DNA of 64,000 nt, taken from positions 2,358,038 through 2,422,037 of the forward strand of contig NZ_JACHIR010000001.1 in NCBI RefSeq assembly GCF_014203355.1. The letters run 5' to 3'. The notes beneath the pieces were generated by a model. That model was not told where the DNA came from. It worked only from the letters and a program-made list of their open reading frames with translations, and ran no database searches. Position numbers and translations under genes: made by a program. This document shows, piece after piece, positions 52,230 to 61,388 of the stretch (within the stretch, counting starts at the first letter, position 1; each line of letters starts with the position of its first letter). This stretch comes from Kutzneria kofuensis (GTDB lineage: Bacteria; Actinomycetota; Actinomycetes; Mycobacteriales; Pseudonocardiaceae).

Positions 52230-53162
52230 CCGGTCCTGCCACCAGGTCAGGCGGTCGCCGGTCATCTCGTACCGCTGCAACAGCTCCGGATCCGGGGTCG
52301 GCGGCTTCGCCGGCACCGGCAGGTATCCGTCCACCACCCGGAACGAATCCCGCACGACGTCGCCCTTGAGCAGCGACAAAGTCCCCAGCCCGCAGGCGAA
52401 ACCCAGCTCCGGCAACGCTCCCGCGAGGGCCAGCTGCGCCGCCAGGCCGACGCTCGTCTCCAGCGCCGACGACACCACCACCGGCAGGCCCGCCGCCTCC
52501 GCCACCCGCATCGCCCGCCGCACGCCGCCCAGCGGCGTGCACTTGATCACCGCCACGTCGGCCGCCTGCGTGACGTCCACGGACAGCGGATCCTCCGCCC
52601 GCCGGATCGACTCGTCCGCCGCGATCCGCACGTCCACCCTGCGCCGCACCGCCACCAGCTCCTCGATCGTGCGGCACGGCTGCTCCACGTACTCCAGCCC
52701 GCCGGCGGCCCGATCCAGTCGCCGGATGTGCCGCACCGCCGTGTCCACGTCCCACACCGCGTTCGCGTCGACGCGGATCGCGCCCTGGGGGCCGAGCGCG
52801 TCCCGGACCGCCTCCAGCCGGGCGATGTCCTCGGCCAGCGACTCCGGGTGGTCCGCCACCTTCACCTTCGCCGTGCCGCACCCCGACTTCGCCACGATCT
52901 CGTGTGCCCGCGCCGGCTCCACCACCGGCACCGTGCAGTTGATCGGGATCCGGTCCCGCACCGGCTCCGGCCACCCCTGCGTGCACTGCTCCACCGCCGT
53001 CGCCAGCCACGTGGCCGCCACCGCGTCGTCGTAGTCGTCGAACGGGCAGAACTCGCCCCACCCGTTCGGGCCGCGCAGCACCGCCCCTTCCCGCACGGTG
53101 ATCCCCCGGAACCGGGTCGTCATCGGGATCGCGAAAAACCGCACGTCGTCGAAGGCTGCCAC
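52206..53162 (-). CDS. menC: o-Succinylbenzoate synthase-like enolase-superfamily enzyme
   Basis: 318 residues. Catalytic Lys is in TAKVKVAD (about 99). Metal ligands are Asp in IRVDANAVWD (about 131), Glu in LEYVEQP (about 158) and Asp in IAADESI (about 182); the second Lys is in VIKCTPLGG (about 206). This order matches MenC, which dehydrates SHCHC in menaquinone synthesis, though some relatives are N-acylamino acid racemases. No other men gene adjoins it. It is divergent from the LexA-like gene. Confidence 0.82.
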   Translation of the reverse strand: MAAFDDVRFFAIPMTTRFRGITVREGAVLRGPNGWGEFCPFDDYDDAVAATWLATAVEQCTQGWPEPVRDRIPINCTVPVVEPARAHEIVAKSGCGTAKVKVADHPESLAEDIARLEAVRDALGPQGAIRVDANAVWDVDTAVRHIRRLDRAAGGLEYVEQPCRTIEELVAVRRRVDVRIAADESIRRAEDPLSVDVTQAADVAVIKCTPLGGVRRAMRVAEAAGLPVVVSSALETSVGLAAQLALAGALPELGFACGLGTLSLLKGDVVRDSFRVVDGYLPVPAKPPTPDPELLQRYEMTGDRLTWWQDRLSRVLAL

Positions 53163-53260
53163 GGTTCCACCTTAACGTTTCGAACGCGTGAGCGGATTCA
53201 CCGGCCGGAATGGGGGACGCGCCGGATTCCGGGAATCGGCGCGGCTCTATGATCGCCGGC

Positions 53261-53926
53261 GTGACCGCTTACCACGATTTCGATCCGTTCCAGGACATGG
53301 AGGTCGACGCGCTGCCCGAGCGGCAGGTGCGGATCCTGGCCACCATCAAGGAGTGGGTGGTCGAGTACGGCTATGCGCCGAGCACGCGGGAGATCGGCGA
53401 GCGGGTCGGCCTGAAGTCCACCTCCTCGGTGTCGAAACACCTCGCCGCCCTCGAGGAGAAGGGCTACCTGCGGCGCAGCGCCTCGGTGTCGCGGCCGATC
53501 GACGTGCGGGACTTCCTGCGCGGCAACGGCAAGGCCCGGGAGCACGGCGACGGCGCGGTGAGCGTGCCGGTCGTCGGCGACATCGCCGCCGGTATTCCGA
53601 TCACCGCCGAGGAACACGTCGACGACATTCTGACGCTGCCTCGGGAACTCACCGGCCGCGGCACCGTATTCGGCCTTCGGGTGCGCGGCGACTCGATGGT
53701 CGACGCCGCGATCTGCGACGGCGACATCGTGATCATCCGCAAGCAGCAGGAGGCCCATTCCGGCCAGATCGTGGCCGCGATGATCGACGGTGAAGCCACC
53801 GTGAAGGTCTATCGCAAGCAAAACGGCCACGTGTATCTGGAACCGCGGAATCCGGCCTACGACGTCATCGACGGCGACCGCGCGGAAGTGCTGGGCGTCG
53901 TGGCGTCGGTGCTGCGCAGCGTTTAA
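53261..53926 (+). CDS. lexA: LexA-family self-cleaving repressor
   Basis: 221 residues. Winged-helix DNA-binding domain (about 15-80) and S24 peptidase domain. Ala110-Gly111 in VVGDIAAGIPI is the cleavage site, Ser145 in RGDSMVDAA and Lys182 in ATVKVYRK the catalytic dyad. GTG start 7 nt after TATGAT, i.e. leaderless. The wing reads LRRSASVSRPIDV rather than the usual R-D-P-N-R-P, and only half of an SOS box (TCGAAC, 53180-53185) is seen upstream, so it may be a paralog with its own target set. Confidence 0.85.
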   Translation: MTAYHDFDPFQDMEVDALPERQVRILATIKEWVVEYGYAPSTREIGERVGLKSTSSVSKHLAALEEKGYLRRSASVSRPIDVRDFLRGNGKAREHGDGAVSVPVVGDIAAGIPITAEEHVDDILTLPRELTGRGTVFGLRVRGDSMVDAAICDGDIVIIRKQQEAHSGQIVAAMIDGEATVKVYRKQNGHVYLEPRNPAYDVIDGDRAEVLGVVASVLRSV

Positions 53927-54618
53927 CGCCCGGGGCCGCGGCCGTATTTGAGAAGGTTGCCGTCGGCGTCGAAGGCGGACAGCTGCACCACGCTGGCGGC
54001 GTTGATGTCCTCGGCGTCGTACTTCGGCGCCGCCCAGAAGACGGTGACGTTGAGCTCGGGCACGGGCTGGCTGAGCACCGACAGCGTGTCCCCCTCGTAC
54101 GTGGCCTTGAACTGCCGCACCGGCCCGATGAAGTAGCCGAACAGCGGGAGGAAGCTGCGCGGGTGGCCGGTGGTGACGCCGTGGAAGCCGTCGCCGGTGA
54201 AGTCGGCGTCGTCGGCCGACACGGACGTGAGCGTGCCGTCGGCGGCCTTGTGCGCCAGGACCAGCTGGTACCTGGCGGCGCCGCTGGCATCGCGAACGTG
54301 CGCGAAGTACAGCACGGCGTGGCCCTCGTGGTCGACGACGCCGGTGTCGACCACCGACCCGACCGGCGCCATGCCGATCGTCACCGCATGCGGTGCGGCC
54401 ACGGTGATGGTGGTCGGGGCCTGGGAATCACGGTAGATCCGGACACCGATCACGCTGCCGGCGACGATCACCAGAGCCAGCACCGCGGCGGCCCCGGTGA
54501 GCAGCCGGCGCCGGGCCCGCCGGCGGCCGCCCAGCCGCATGACCCGCTCGACGTCCACGGGGGCGAAGTGCTGGGCGGGCTGGGCCATGGCCTCCCGAAG
54601 CCGGTCGATGTCGCTCAC
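53923..54618 (-). CDS. Membrane partner protein of the ECF sigma factor
   Basis: 231 residues. A cytoplasmic N-terminus (about 1-35, MRLGGRRRARRRLL) is followed by one membrane helix (about 36-56) and an extracytoplasmic beta-rich domain of 170 residues. Its GTG start overlaps the sigma-factor stop (GTGA). By position it could be an anti-sigma factor, but no zinc-binding H-x3-C-x2-C motif is present; similar proteins beside SigE-family sigma factors are of unknown role. Confidence 0.7.
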   Translation of the reverse strand: MSDIDRLREAMAQPAQHFAPVDVERVMRLGGRRRARRRLLTGAAAVLALVIVAGSVIGVRIYRDSQAPTTITVAAPHAVTIGMAPVGSVVDTGVVDHEGHAVLYFAHVRDASGAARYQLVLAHKAADGTLTSVSADDADFTGDGFHGVTTGHPRSFLPLFGYFIGPVRQFKATYEGDTLSVLSQPVPELNVTVFWAAPKYDAEDINAASVVQLSAFDADGNLLKYGRGPGR

Positions 54619-55109
54619 GACACACGCTCCACGAGCTCCTCGGACACCCGCATCTTGGCCAGCGCCCGCGACGCCGTGCTCTTCACGGTGCCGACCGACA
54701 CGTTCAGCTCGGCGGCGACGTCGGCCTCGGACAGGTCCCAGAAGTGCCGGAGCACGACGATGGCCCGCTCTCGGGCCGTCAATCGAGCCAGCGCCCGCAT
54801 CAACCACTCCTGAACCGCCAACCCGTCGGCGAAGTCGTCCGGGATCGACCGTTCGGGCATCTCTTCGGTGGCGTCCTCCCGGAACGGCCGCCGCCAGCGG
54901 TCGATGACCAGGTTGGCGAGAACCTTGCGGGCGTAGGCGAAGGGGTCCTGGCGGCGGATGCGGGACCACACGGTGTAGACCCGCACCAGCACCGTCTGCA
55001 CGTCGTCCTCGGCCTGGTGCCGGTCGCCGGTCAGCAGGTAGGCCGCGTGCTGCAGCCGAGCCGTGCTGGCCCGCACGAACTCCACGAACTCGGCGTCACC
55101 TCTGGCCAT
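54615..55109 (-). CDS. SigE-family ECF RNA polymerase sigma factor
   Basis: 164 residues with sigma region 2 (about 8-70: ASTARLQHAAYLLTGDRHQA, WSRIRRQDPFAYARKVLANL) and region 4 (about 103-158: ALARLTARERAIVVLRHFWD, LSEADVAAELNVSVGTVKST). The G-D-x-H-x-A-E-D-x-x-Q and P-x-A-Y-x-R elements fit the actinobacterial SigE group. It is translationally coupled to a membrane partner, which fits control by an envelope signal. Divergent from the lipoprotein/exporter operon. Confidence 0.92.
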   Translation of the reverse strand: MARGDAEFVEFVRASTARLQHAAYLLTGDRHQAEDDVQTVLVRVYTVWSRIRRQDPFAYARKVLANLVIDRWRRPFREDATEEMPERSIPDDFADGLAVQEWLMRALARLTARERAIVVLRHFWDLSEADVAAELNVSVGTVKSTASRALAKMRVSEELVERVS

Positions 55110-55180
55110 GCCAGCTCCGACGCCCGACGGCCGCGGAGGGTTGCCTCAACCTTTTGCGACCGTCACTCGTCGACCCTGAC

Positions 55181-56083
55181 ATGACCACCACGATAAGGGT
55201 TGCCGTGGCACTGCTCGGCGGGGCGCTGCTCGCCGGCTGCGGCGCCGCCCCCTCGGCGGCCCCCACGACCGGCACGTCGTCGGCGGCGGCCCCGACGCAG
55301 GCCGGCCCGGACACGAACACGCCGGAGGGCCGGGCCGAGGCGGACTCGATCAAGTCCGAGAACCTGATGGCCGACTGCATGAAGGCCGCCGGTTTCCAGT
55401 ACGTGCCGCATCCGCAGCACTACACCCAGTCGGCCGGCAACGTCGCCGGCAAGGATCCGGCGACCGTCCCGTACGACGTGCTGAAGACGTACCGGCAGAA
55501 GTACGGCTACGGCAGCAACTACGCCTCGGACGTCTACCCGAACGACCCGAACGTGGTCCCGCCCTACACCCCCGCGGCGAACCCGAACAACGCCATCCGC
55601 GACGCGCTGGACCCGGCCCGCAAGCAGGCCTACGACCTGGCCTACGACGGCGGCGCCCGCGAGCAGTTCGAGTCCGGGAGCAAGAAGCCGGACATCCGCA
55701 CCGGCGGCTGCGTCGCCAAGGTCAACCAGCAGATCGGCAACACCGGCGGCCCCAAGACGACCACGGATCCGGCGGCGGAGGCGGCAGCGGCCCAGGCGCA
55801 GCAGCAGTTCCAGACCGACCCGACGGTGCTCAGCGCCGCCCAGGCGTACGGCAGCTGCCTGCAGCAGCACGGCTACACGGTGCCGAGCACCAAGCCCGGC
55901 GTGATCGAACGCACCCTGGAGCAACTGGTGCAGCAGGAGCACACCGACCACCCGGTCGCCGACAAGAAGCAGGGCCTGAGCAAGGAGATCCAGACCTCCC
56001 TGGACGACCTGGAGTGCGGCAAGGCCTACGAGGCGGCGGCGAAGCCGTTCGTGGAGAAGCTGCTTCAGGTCGGGGTCGGCTGA
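55181..56083 (+). CDS. Lipoprotein of unknown function, first gene of exporter operon
   Basis: 300 residues. Signal MTTTIRVAVALLGGALLAGC ends in a lipobox (L-A-G-C). A Ser/Ala/Thr linker follows, then a helical domain with paired Cys (LMADCMKAAGFQYVP, RTGGCVAKVN, YGSCLQQHGYTVP, DLECGK), about four Cys that could form two disulfides. Its stop overlaps the adaptor ATG (TGATG). Such lipoproteins occur before MacB-like exporters in actinomycetes; role unknown. Confidence 0.8.
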   Translation: MTTTIRVAVALLGGALLAGCGAAPSAAPTTGTSSAAAPTQAGPDTNTPEGRAEADSIKSENLMADCMKAAGFQYVPHPQHYTQSAGNVAGKDPATVPYDVLKTYRQKYGYGSNYASDVYPNDPNVVPPYTPAANPNNAIRDALDPARKQAYDLAYDGGAREQFESGSKKPDIRTGGCVAKVNQQIGNTGGPKTTTDPAAEAAAAQAQQQFQTDPTVLSAAQAYGSCLQQHGYTVPSTKPGVIERTLEQLVQQEHTDHPVADKKQGLSKEIQTSLDDLECGKAYEAAAKPFVEKLLQVGVG

Positions 56084-57228
56084 TGACGCCGAGGCGGGTC
56101 ATGCTGCTGGTGGTCGGCGTGGCGCTGGCGACCGGCGCGGCCGGCTGGGCGGTCGGCGCGCAGATCACCTCGCCGGCCGACGCCGCCGCCGCGCACCAGC
56201 CGCCGCCCGCGTCGCTGATCACGGTGGCGGTGGCGAAACAGGCGCTGGCCAGCAAGATCACCGCCCAGGGCACGGTCAGCTACACCGGCGCGATCCCGGT
56301 GACGTTGACCGGCACGGTCGGCGGGGCAGCCACCCAGCTGGTGACCCGGGCCCCGTCGGTGGGCGCGACCGTGGGGCCCGGTGAGCGGCTGCTCGAAGTC
56401 AGCGGAAGGCCGGTCTTCCTGCTGCCGGGCTCGGTTCCGATGTACCGGACGCTGACCGACGGCATGAAGGGCGATGACGTCAAGCAGCTGCAGCAGGCGC
56501 TGACGACGCTCGGTTTCGGGCACCTGTCCGGCGGCACGTTCGACGTGGCGACGCAGATCCAGGTCAAGCGCTGGTACGAGCACGCGGGCTACGAACCGCA
56601 GGCCGAGGACAACAAGGTGACCGTGCCGTCGGGCGAGATCCTGTTCCTGCCAACGCTTCCGGTACGGGTGGACACGGTGACGACCCGGGCCGGCGCGACC
56701 GCGTCCGGACCGATCGGCACCGTCACCAACAGCACGGTGAACATCCAGAGCACGCTGCCGTCGGCCGACGCGCAGTTCGTGCGCGCCGGCATGAAAGCCA
56801 CGCTCACGCTGCCGGACGGCACGACCATGGCGGCGAAGGTGGACGCGATCGGCAAGGACGCGGCGCCGCCGCCCACCGATCAACCCGTCCAACCCAGTGG
56901 CCAGCAACAACAACCGCAGCAGCAACAGTCCACTTCGGACGCCGTGCCGATGCGGCTGGTCGCTCAGGACCCGGCCGCGCTCGCGGCGTACGCGAACAAG
57001 GCGGCGAAGATCGACATCGAGGTCGGCAAGACCAACGGCGACGTGCTGGTGGTGCCGGTGGCCGCGGTCGCGACCAGCCAGGACGGCGCGACCCGGGTGC
57101 AGGTGCAGCGCAAGGACGGTCGACTGCAGGACGTGCCGGTGCGGCTCGGCCTGACCGCGAACGGCCTGGTCGAGGTGTCGGGGACCGGTCTGGCCGAGGG
57201 CGACCGAGTGGTGGTGGGCAGCAAGTGA
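56083..57228 (+). CDS. Export adaptor protein with peptidoglycan-binding domain
   Basis: 381 residues. N-terminal membrane helix (about 5-28), then lipoyl/barrel-like segments. A peptidoglycan-binding domain (about 125-170: GMKGDDVKQLQQALTTLGFG, IQVKRWYEHAGY) is followed by a Gln/Pro-rich linker (about 268-290) and a C-terminal HlyD-like part (DVLVVPVAAVATSQDGATRV, LAEGDRVVVG). It is the membrane-fusion-type partner of the ABC exporter encoded next, with cell-wall anchoring in place of an outer membrane. Start overlaps the upstream stop. Confidence 0.88.
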   Translation: MTPRRVMLLVVGVALATGAAGWAVGAQITSPADAAAAHQPPPASLITVAVAKQALASKITAQGTVSYTGAIPVTLTGTVGGAATQLVTRAPSVGATVGPGERLLEVSGRPVFLLPGSVPMYRTLTDGMKGDDVKQLQQALTTLGFGHLSGGTFDVATQIQVKRWYEHAGYEPQAEDNKVTVPSGEILFLPTLPVRVDTVTTRAGATASGPIGTVTNSTVNIQSTLPSADAQFVRAGMKATLTLPDGTTMAAKVDAIGKDAAPPPTDQPVQPSGQQQQPQQQQSTSDAVPMRLVAQDPAALAAYANKAAKIDIEVGKTNGDVLVVPVAAVATSQDGATRVQVQRKDGRLQDVPVRLGLTANGLVEVSGTGLAEGDRVVVGSK

Positions 57229-57896
57229 CCGACCTGGTCATCCGGCTGGACGGCGTGAGCCGCGTGTTCCCGGCCGACCCGCCGGTGCACGCGCTCGTGG
57301 ACGTCCAGCTGACCGTGCGGCGCGGCGAGTACGTGTCGATCGTCGGCGCGTCCGGCTCCGGCAAGTCGACCCTGCTGAACACGTTGGGGCTGCTGGACCG
57401 GCCGACCTCCGGCAGCTATCAGCTCGACGGCGTCGAGACGTCAGGGCTCCGCGACCGTGAGCGGACGGCCCTGCGTGGCAGCCGGATCGGCTTCGTCTTC
57501 CAGTCGTTCCACCTGCTCGCCTACCGCAGCGCGGCCGACAACGTGGCCATGGCCGAGTTGTACGGGAAGGCGGATCGCAAACACCGGCTGGAGCGAGCCG
57601 AGCAGGCGCTGGAACGGGTGGGGCTGGCGCACCGCAAGGGTTTCCGGCCGGATCGGCTCTCCGGCGGCGAGCGCCAGCGGGTCGCGATCGCCCGGGCGCT
57701 GTTGGGCCGGCCGGCGCTGCTGCTGTGCGACGAACCGACCGGAAACCTCGACCGCGCCAACACTCTCGGCGTGCTGGACCTGTTCGACGAGCTGGCGGCG
57801 CAGGGCGTCACGCTGGTCGTGATCACCCACGACGAGCAGGTCAGCAGCCGCGCGCAGCGGCGGGTGCGGATCGAGGACGGCCGGCTGTGCGACTGA
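57225..57896 (+). CDS. MacB/LolD-type ABC exporter ATP-binding protein
   Basis: 223 residues with Walker A GASGSGKST (about 41-49), Q-loop QSFHLLAYRSAADNV, signature LSGGERQRVAIARALLG, Walker B LLLCDEPTGNLD and H-loop THD. This is the lipoprotein-release/MacB subfamily that drives mechanotransmission exporters. GTG start overlaps the adaptor stop (GTGA); the end overlaps the permease start by 10 nt. Confidence 0.93.
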   Translation: MTDLVIRLDGVSRVFPADPPVHALVDVQLTVRRGEYVSIVGASGSGKSTLLNTLGLLDRPTSGSYQLDGVETSGLRDRERTALRGSRIGFVFQSFHLLAYRSAADNVAMAELYGKADRKHRLERAEQALERVGLAHRKGFRPDRLSGGERQRVAIARALLGRPALLLCDEPTGNLDRANTLGVLDLFDELAAQGVTLVVITHDEQVSSRAQRRVRIEDGRLCD

Positions 57897-59092
57897 TCGA
57901 TCTCGGCGACGAGGCACTGGCCGGCGTCGCCTCGCGGCCGGTGCGGACCGCCCTGACCATGCTCGGCACCTTCATCGGCATCACCACGTTGGTGATCACG
58001 CTCGGCGTGTCGGCCACCGCCGGCAACCAGATCGCCGGCCGGTTCGACGCGGTCAGCGCGACCGGCGTCACGGTTTCCGTGCCCTCCGCCCCGAATCCCG
58101 GCGGGCCGCCGCTGGTGTCGTGGTCCGGCCTCGCGGATCTGGTGCGGCTCAACGGGGTCCACGCGGCGGCGTCCATCTCCGAGCTGGACAACACCGGCAA
58201 CCCCTCGGTGCGGGCCAACGAGTTGCACGACCCGAACACCGTCAGCGACCGCGCGCTGCCGGTCGTCGCCGCGACGGCCGGGCTGCCCGAGGTGGTGAAC
58301 GCTGCCCTGGCCCAGGGCCGGTTCTTCGACGACGGGCACGTCAAGCGGCACGACCGGGTGGCCGTTCTCGGGGCCACGGCGGCCAAGCTGCTCGGCATCA
58401 CACGGGTCGACGACCAGCCGGCGGTGTTCGTCAACGGCCAGGCCTTCACGGTGATCGGCGTCCTCGGCTCGTCCGGGCTGGACCTGGACCACGCCCTGGA
58501 CGCGTCGGTGATCCTGCCGTACACCTCGGCCGCGGACCGGCTCAAGATCGGCGCCCCGACGAAGGTCCTGATACGCACCGATCTCGGTGCGGCGCCGCTG
58601 GTCGCCAAGCAGGCGCCGGTCGCCTTGAGCCCCAACGACCACGGGCAGCTGCAGGTGCTGGCGCCGCCGGACCCGGCGACCCTGCGCGGCGGCGTCGAGC
58701 ACGACGTGAACGGACTCTTCGTGGTGCTGGGCCTGGTGTCGCTGGTGGTCGGCGCGATCGGCATCGCCAACGTCACGCTGGTGACGGTGATGGAACGCAT
58801 CGGCGAGATCGGCCTGCGCCGCTCGCTGGGCGCCCGCCGCCGGCACATCGCCGCCCAGTTCCTGGTGGAATCCGGCACGGTCGGGCTGATCGGCGGCGTG
58901 ATCGGCACCAGCGCCGGCATCGTCGCGGTGGTGGTGATCTCCGCGCTGAACGGTTGGACGCCGGTGCTCGACCTGTCGCTGGCGGCGGGCGCCCCGGTGG
59001 CCGGCGCGCTGGTCGGGCTGCTCGCCGGGCTCTACCCGGCGCTACGGGCGGCCCGACTCGAGCCGGTGGACGCGCTGCGATCGGGGACCTAG
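57887..59092 (+). CDS. MacB/FtsX-type ABC exporter permease
   Basis: 401 residues with the four-helix MacB plan: helix 1 (about 20-42, ALTMLGTFIGITTLVITLGV), a large periplasmic MacB_PCD domain (about 45-275), then helices 2-4 (about 285-395) with the FtsX motif VMERIGEIGLRRSLGARRRH. With the adaptor and ATPase it would export a peptide, lipid or antibiotic across the membrane. GTG start overlapping the ATPase gene; convergent with the epimerase (4-nt overlap). Confidence 0.92.
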   Translation: MRLIDLGDEALAGVASRPVRTALTMLGTFIGITTLVITLGVSATAGNQIAGRFDAVSATGVTVSVPSAPNPGGPPLVSWSGLADLVRLNGVHAAASISELDNTGNPSVRANELHDPNTVSDRALPVVAATAGLPEVVNAALAQGRFFDDGHVKRHDRVAVLGATAAKLLGITRVDDQPAVFVNGQAFTVIGVLGSSGLDLDHALDASVILPYTSAADRLKIGAPTKVLIRTDLGAAPLVAKQAPVALSPNDHGQLQVLAPPDPATLRGGVEHDVNGLFVVLGLVSLVVGAIGIANVTLVTVMERIGEIGLRRSLGARRRHIAAQFLVESGTVGLIGGVIGTSAGIVAVVVISALNGWTPVLDLSLAAGAPVAGALVGLLAGLYPALRAARLEPVDALRSGT

Positions 59093-60018
59093 AAGTGTGG
59101 TGAGAGCTTGAGGATCCGCCGCCGGGCGAGCGGACGGACCAGTGGCAGAACGAGCCGGGCCGCCAGCGCGGGCCGGGAGCACTCGACGACGTACGCCATG
59201 ATCTCGTCGAAGCTGTGCCGCTGGAACCGTAGAACCCGTTGGCTCTCCTCGGTGTCCAGCCAGTCGGTGCAGTACGGCTCGGTGCTGAACGCGGAGTCGG
59301 GCAGCGCGCCGAGCCCGAACGCGTCCAGCGCCCGGCCGAGCATGTCCCGGTAGCGGACCTGACAGCTGGGGCCGCCCCCGATCAGCCAGGTGCCGCCCCA
59401 GATGTCGGCGGCGACACCGTTGGCGACGGCCAGCCCGGCGTCGTCCCGGTGCACCAGCTCGATCCGGTTGTCCAGCGGGATGGCGAACATGATCGGGTGC
59501 GGCCGGCGGGCCTCGTCGGGCGGCACGTCGGCGAAGCGGTAGATCGCCCACGGCCGCGGCGACTGCCGGACCAGCTCCTCGCAGCGGATCTTGTGCCCGG
59601 AGTACTCGTCGGTCCGCGCCACCGGATCGTCCACCCGGCGCGGCGGGTCGAGGTGCTGGGTGGGTCCGTAGACGTCCAAGGTGGACGCGAACAGGATGCG
59701 GGAGTTGTGGCGTGCCACCGCGTCCAGCACGTTCCCCGTGCCGCCGACGTTGACGTCACGGGCGGTCTGAGGGTCCTCGGCGACCTGCGGTGGGATCAGG
59801 CCGGCCAGGTGCACCACCACGTCCTGGTCGCGGACGGCCCGCTGCACCGCGTCGGCGTCGCGGATGTCGGCCCACACCACGTTGGTCGCGCCGCGCGCCC
59901 GCCGGAGGTTGGCCTTGCTCGGCACGTCGAAGCAGCGCACCTCATGCCCCTGACGGCGCAGCTGCGCCACCGCGCTCGACCCGATGTTGCCGAACGCCCC
60001 TGTGACCAGCACCCGCAT
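59089..60018 (-). CDS. NAD-dependent epimerase/dehydratase family protein
   Basis: 309 residues, extended short-chain fold. The dinucleotide motif is VTGAFGNIGSSA (G-x-x-G-x-x-G, about 5-16), with Ser in LFASTLDVYG and the catalytic YSGHK (about 139-143). Sugar-nucleotide epimerase-like, but no sugar pathway genes adjoin it. Monocistronic; 92 bp from the divergent CGNR gene. Confidence 0.87.
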   Translation of the reverse strand: MRVLVTGAFGNIGSSAVAQLRRQGHEVRCFDVPSKANLRRARGATNVVWADIRDADAVQRAVRDQDVVVHLAGLIPPQVAEDPQTARDVNVGGTGNVLDAVARHNSRILFASTLDVYGPTQHLDPPRRVDDPVARTDEYSGHKIRCEELVRQSPRPWAIYRFADVPPDEARRPHPIMFAIPLDNRIELVHRDDAGLAVANGVAADIWGGTWLIGGGPSCQVRYRDMLGRALDAFGLGALPDSAFSTEPYCTDWLDTEESQRVLRFQRHSFDEIMAYVVECSRPALAARLVLPLVRPLARRRILKLSPHF

Positions 60019-60110
60019 GCCACGGCATTGTGCTCGCGGCCCGCGTCACCCGACAGCGACCAAATGGATAGCACGAGTTGGTTCCATTAGCGGTGTGCTA
60101 GGTTGGCGCG

Positions 60111-60599
60111 GTGCCGGAACCGCTGCCGGTTGAGCTGATGAACACCGTCCGCGCCGACGCGGACCTCCTCGATGACGCCTGGTTGCGCGCGGTCGGCCTG
60201 CCCGCGCCGGACGACCTCGACCAGTTGCGCACGTTGCGCCGCGCGCTGCGGCGGTTGGCCGCCGACGCGACCGATGATCCGCGCGAGCCCGTGGACGCGA
60301 TGACCCGACCGGACGCCCTCGCCGCCCTCAACTCACTGGCCGGATCGGCCCGGCCGGAGCTGTCCTGGCCGGGCGACGGGCCGCCGGCGCGCACCCTGCG
60401 CGGGCCCGCGGCCGGCGTGATCGCGACCCTGGGGGTCGAATTGCTTGCCGGCGCGGATCGCGGCCGGCTGCGCGCCTGTCTCGCGCCGAACTGCGTGCTG
60501 TACTTCGTCAAGGAACACACGCGCCGGGAATGGTGCTCGCCGAACTGCGGGAACCGGGCGCGGGTGGCCCGCCACTACCAGCGCCACCGTCAGGACTGA
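60111..60599 (+). CDS. CGNR zinc-finger (ABATE-domain) regulator
   Basis: 162 residues. N-terminal ABATE domain (about 5-120; VELMNTVRADADLLDDAWLR) and a C-terminal zinc finger: CLAPNCVLYFVKEHTRREWC then SPNCGNRARVARHYQRHR, with C-x4-C...C-x3-C-G-N-R. These proteins are thought to be stress-related transcription factors. GTG start; a 3-nt gap separates it from the hydrolase, so the two are co-transcribed. Confidence 0.87.
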   Translation: MPEPLPVELMNTVRADADLLDDAWLRAVGLPAPDDLDQLRTLRRALRRLAADATDDPREPVDAMTRPDALAALNSLAGSARPELSWPGDGPPARTLRGPAAGVIATLGVELLAGADRGRLRACLAPNCVLYFVKEHTRREWCSPNCGNRARVARHYQRHRQD

Positions 60600-60602
60600 C
60601 CG

Positions 60603-61388
60603 ATGCACAGTGCGAAGACCGAGTTCGTCGGGTCGCAGGGCGAGCCCCTGGCCGCCCGGCTGGAGCTGCCCGAGGGCACGCCCCGCGCCTACGCGCTGTT
60701 CGCGCACTGCTTCACGTGCAGCAAGGACGTGCTGGCCGCGTCCCGGATCTGCAAGGCGCTGACCGGGTTCGACATCGCCGTGCTGCGCTTCGACTTCACC
60801 GGCCTCGGTGGCTCCGGCGGCGACTTCGGCAACACCGACTTCTCGTCCAACATCTCCGATCTCGTGCTGGCGGCGGACCATCTCCGGTCCACACACGCGG
60901 CGCCGACCCTGCTGATCGGGCATTCCCTGGGCGGCGCGGCGGTTCTGGCCGCGCGTCGGCGGATTCCGGAGGTCCGCGCCGTCGCGACGATCGGCGCGCC
61001 GGCCGACCCGGAGCACGTGCTGCACCTGCTCGGCGACCGGCGGGACGACATCGAGCGCGACGGCGAGGCGGACGTGGTGCTCGGCGGGCGGAAGTTCCGC
61101 GTGCGGGCCAGTTTCCTGGCCGACGTCGCCGCGCAGCCGCAGGCCGAGTGCATCGCGACGCTCGGGGCCGCGCTGCTGGTCATGCACTCGCCGGTGGACG
61201 AGGTGGTCGGTGTCGACCACGCCCGGCGGATCTTCGACACCGCGCGGCACCCCAAGTCGTTCATCGCCATCGACGGCGCCGACCACCTGCTGACCCGGTC
61301 GGCCGACGCCACCTTCGTCGCCTCGGTGCTGGCGGCGTGGGCGCCCCGGTACGCGTTCAGTCCTGCGGAAAGTCGGCCGACCGGCTGA
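60603..61388 (+). CDS. Alpha/beta-hydrolase of the OsmC-partner type, stand-alone
   Basis: 261 residues. ALFAHCFTCSKDVLAASRIC near the start and LRFDFTGLGGSGGDF are typical of hydrolases usually fused to an OsmC domain. The nucleophile elbow is IGHSLGGAA (about 99-107), Asp in HSPVDEVVG (about 200) and His in GADHLL (about 228). No OsmC domain is present here; the gene ends and overlaps the convergent SDR gene by 32 nt. Coupled to the CGNR regulator, suggesting a peroxide or organic-stress role. Confidence 0.85.
   Translation: MHSAKTEFVGSQGEPLAARLELPEGTPRAYALFAHCFTCSKDVLAASRICKALTGFDIAVLRFDFTGLGGSGGDFGNTDFSSNISDLVLAADHLRSTHAAPTLLIGHSLGGAAVLAARRRIPEVRAVATIGAPADPEHVLHLLGDRRDDIERDGEADVVLGGRKFRVRASFLADVAAQPQAECIATLGAALLVMHSPVDEVVGVDHARRIFDTARHPKSFIAIDGADHLLTRSADATFVASVLAAWAPRYAFSPAESRPTG

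Noticed and set aside
53180-53195. SOS box upstream of the LexA-like gene
   Set aside because: Only the left half TCGAAC matches; the right half reads GAGCGG. Not enough to call an operator.
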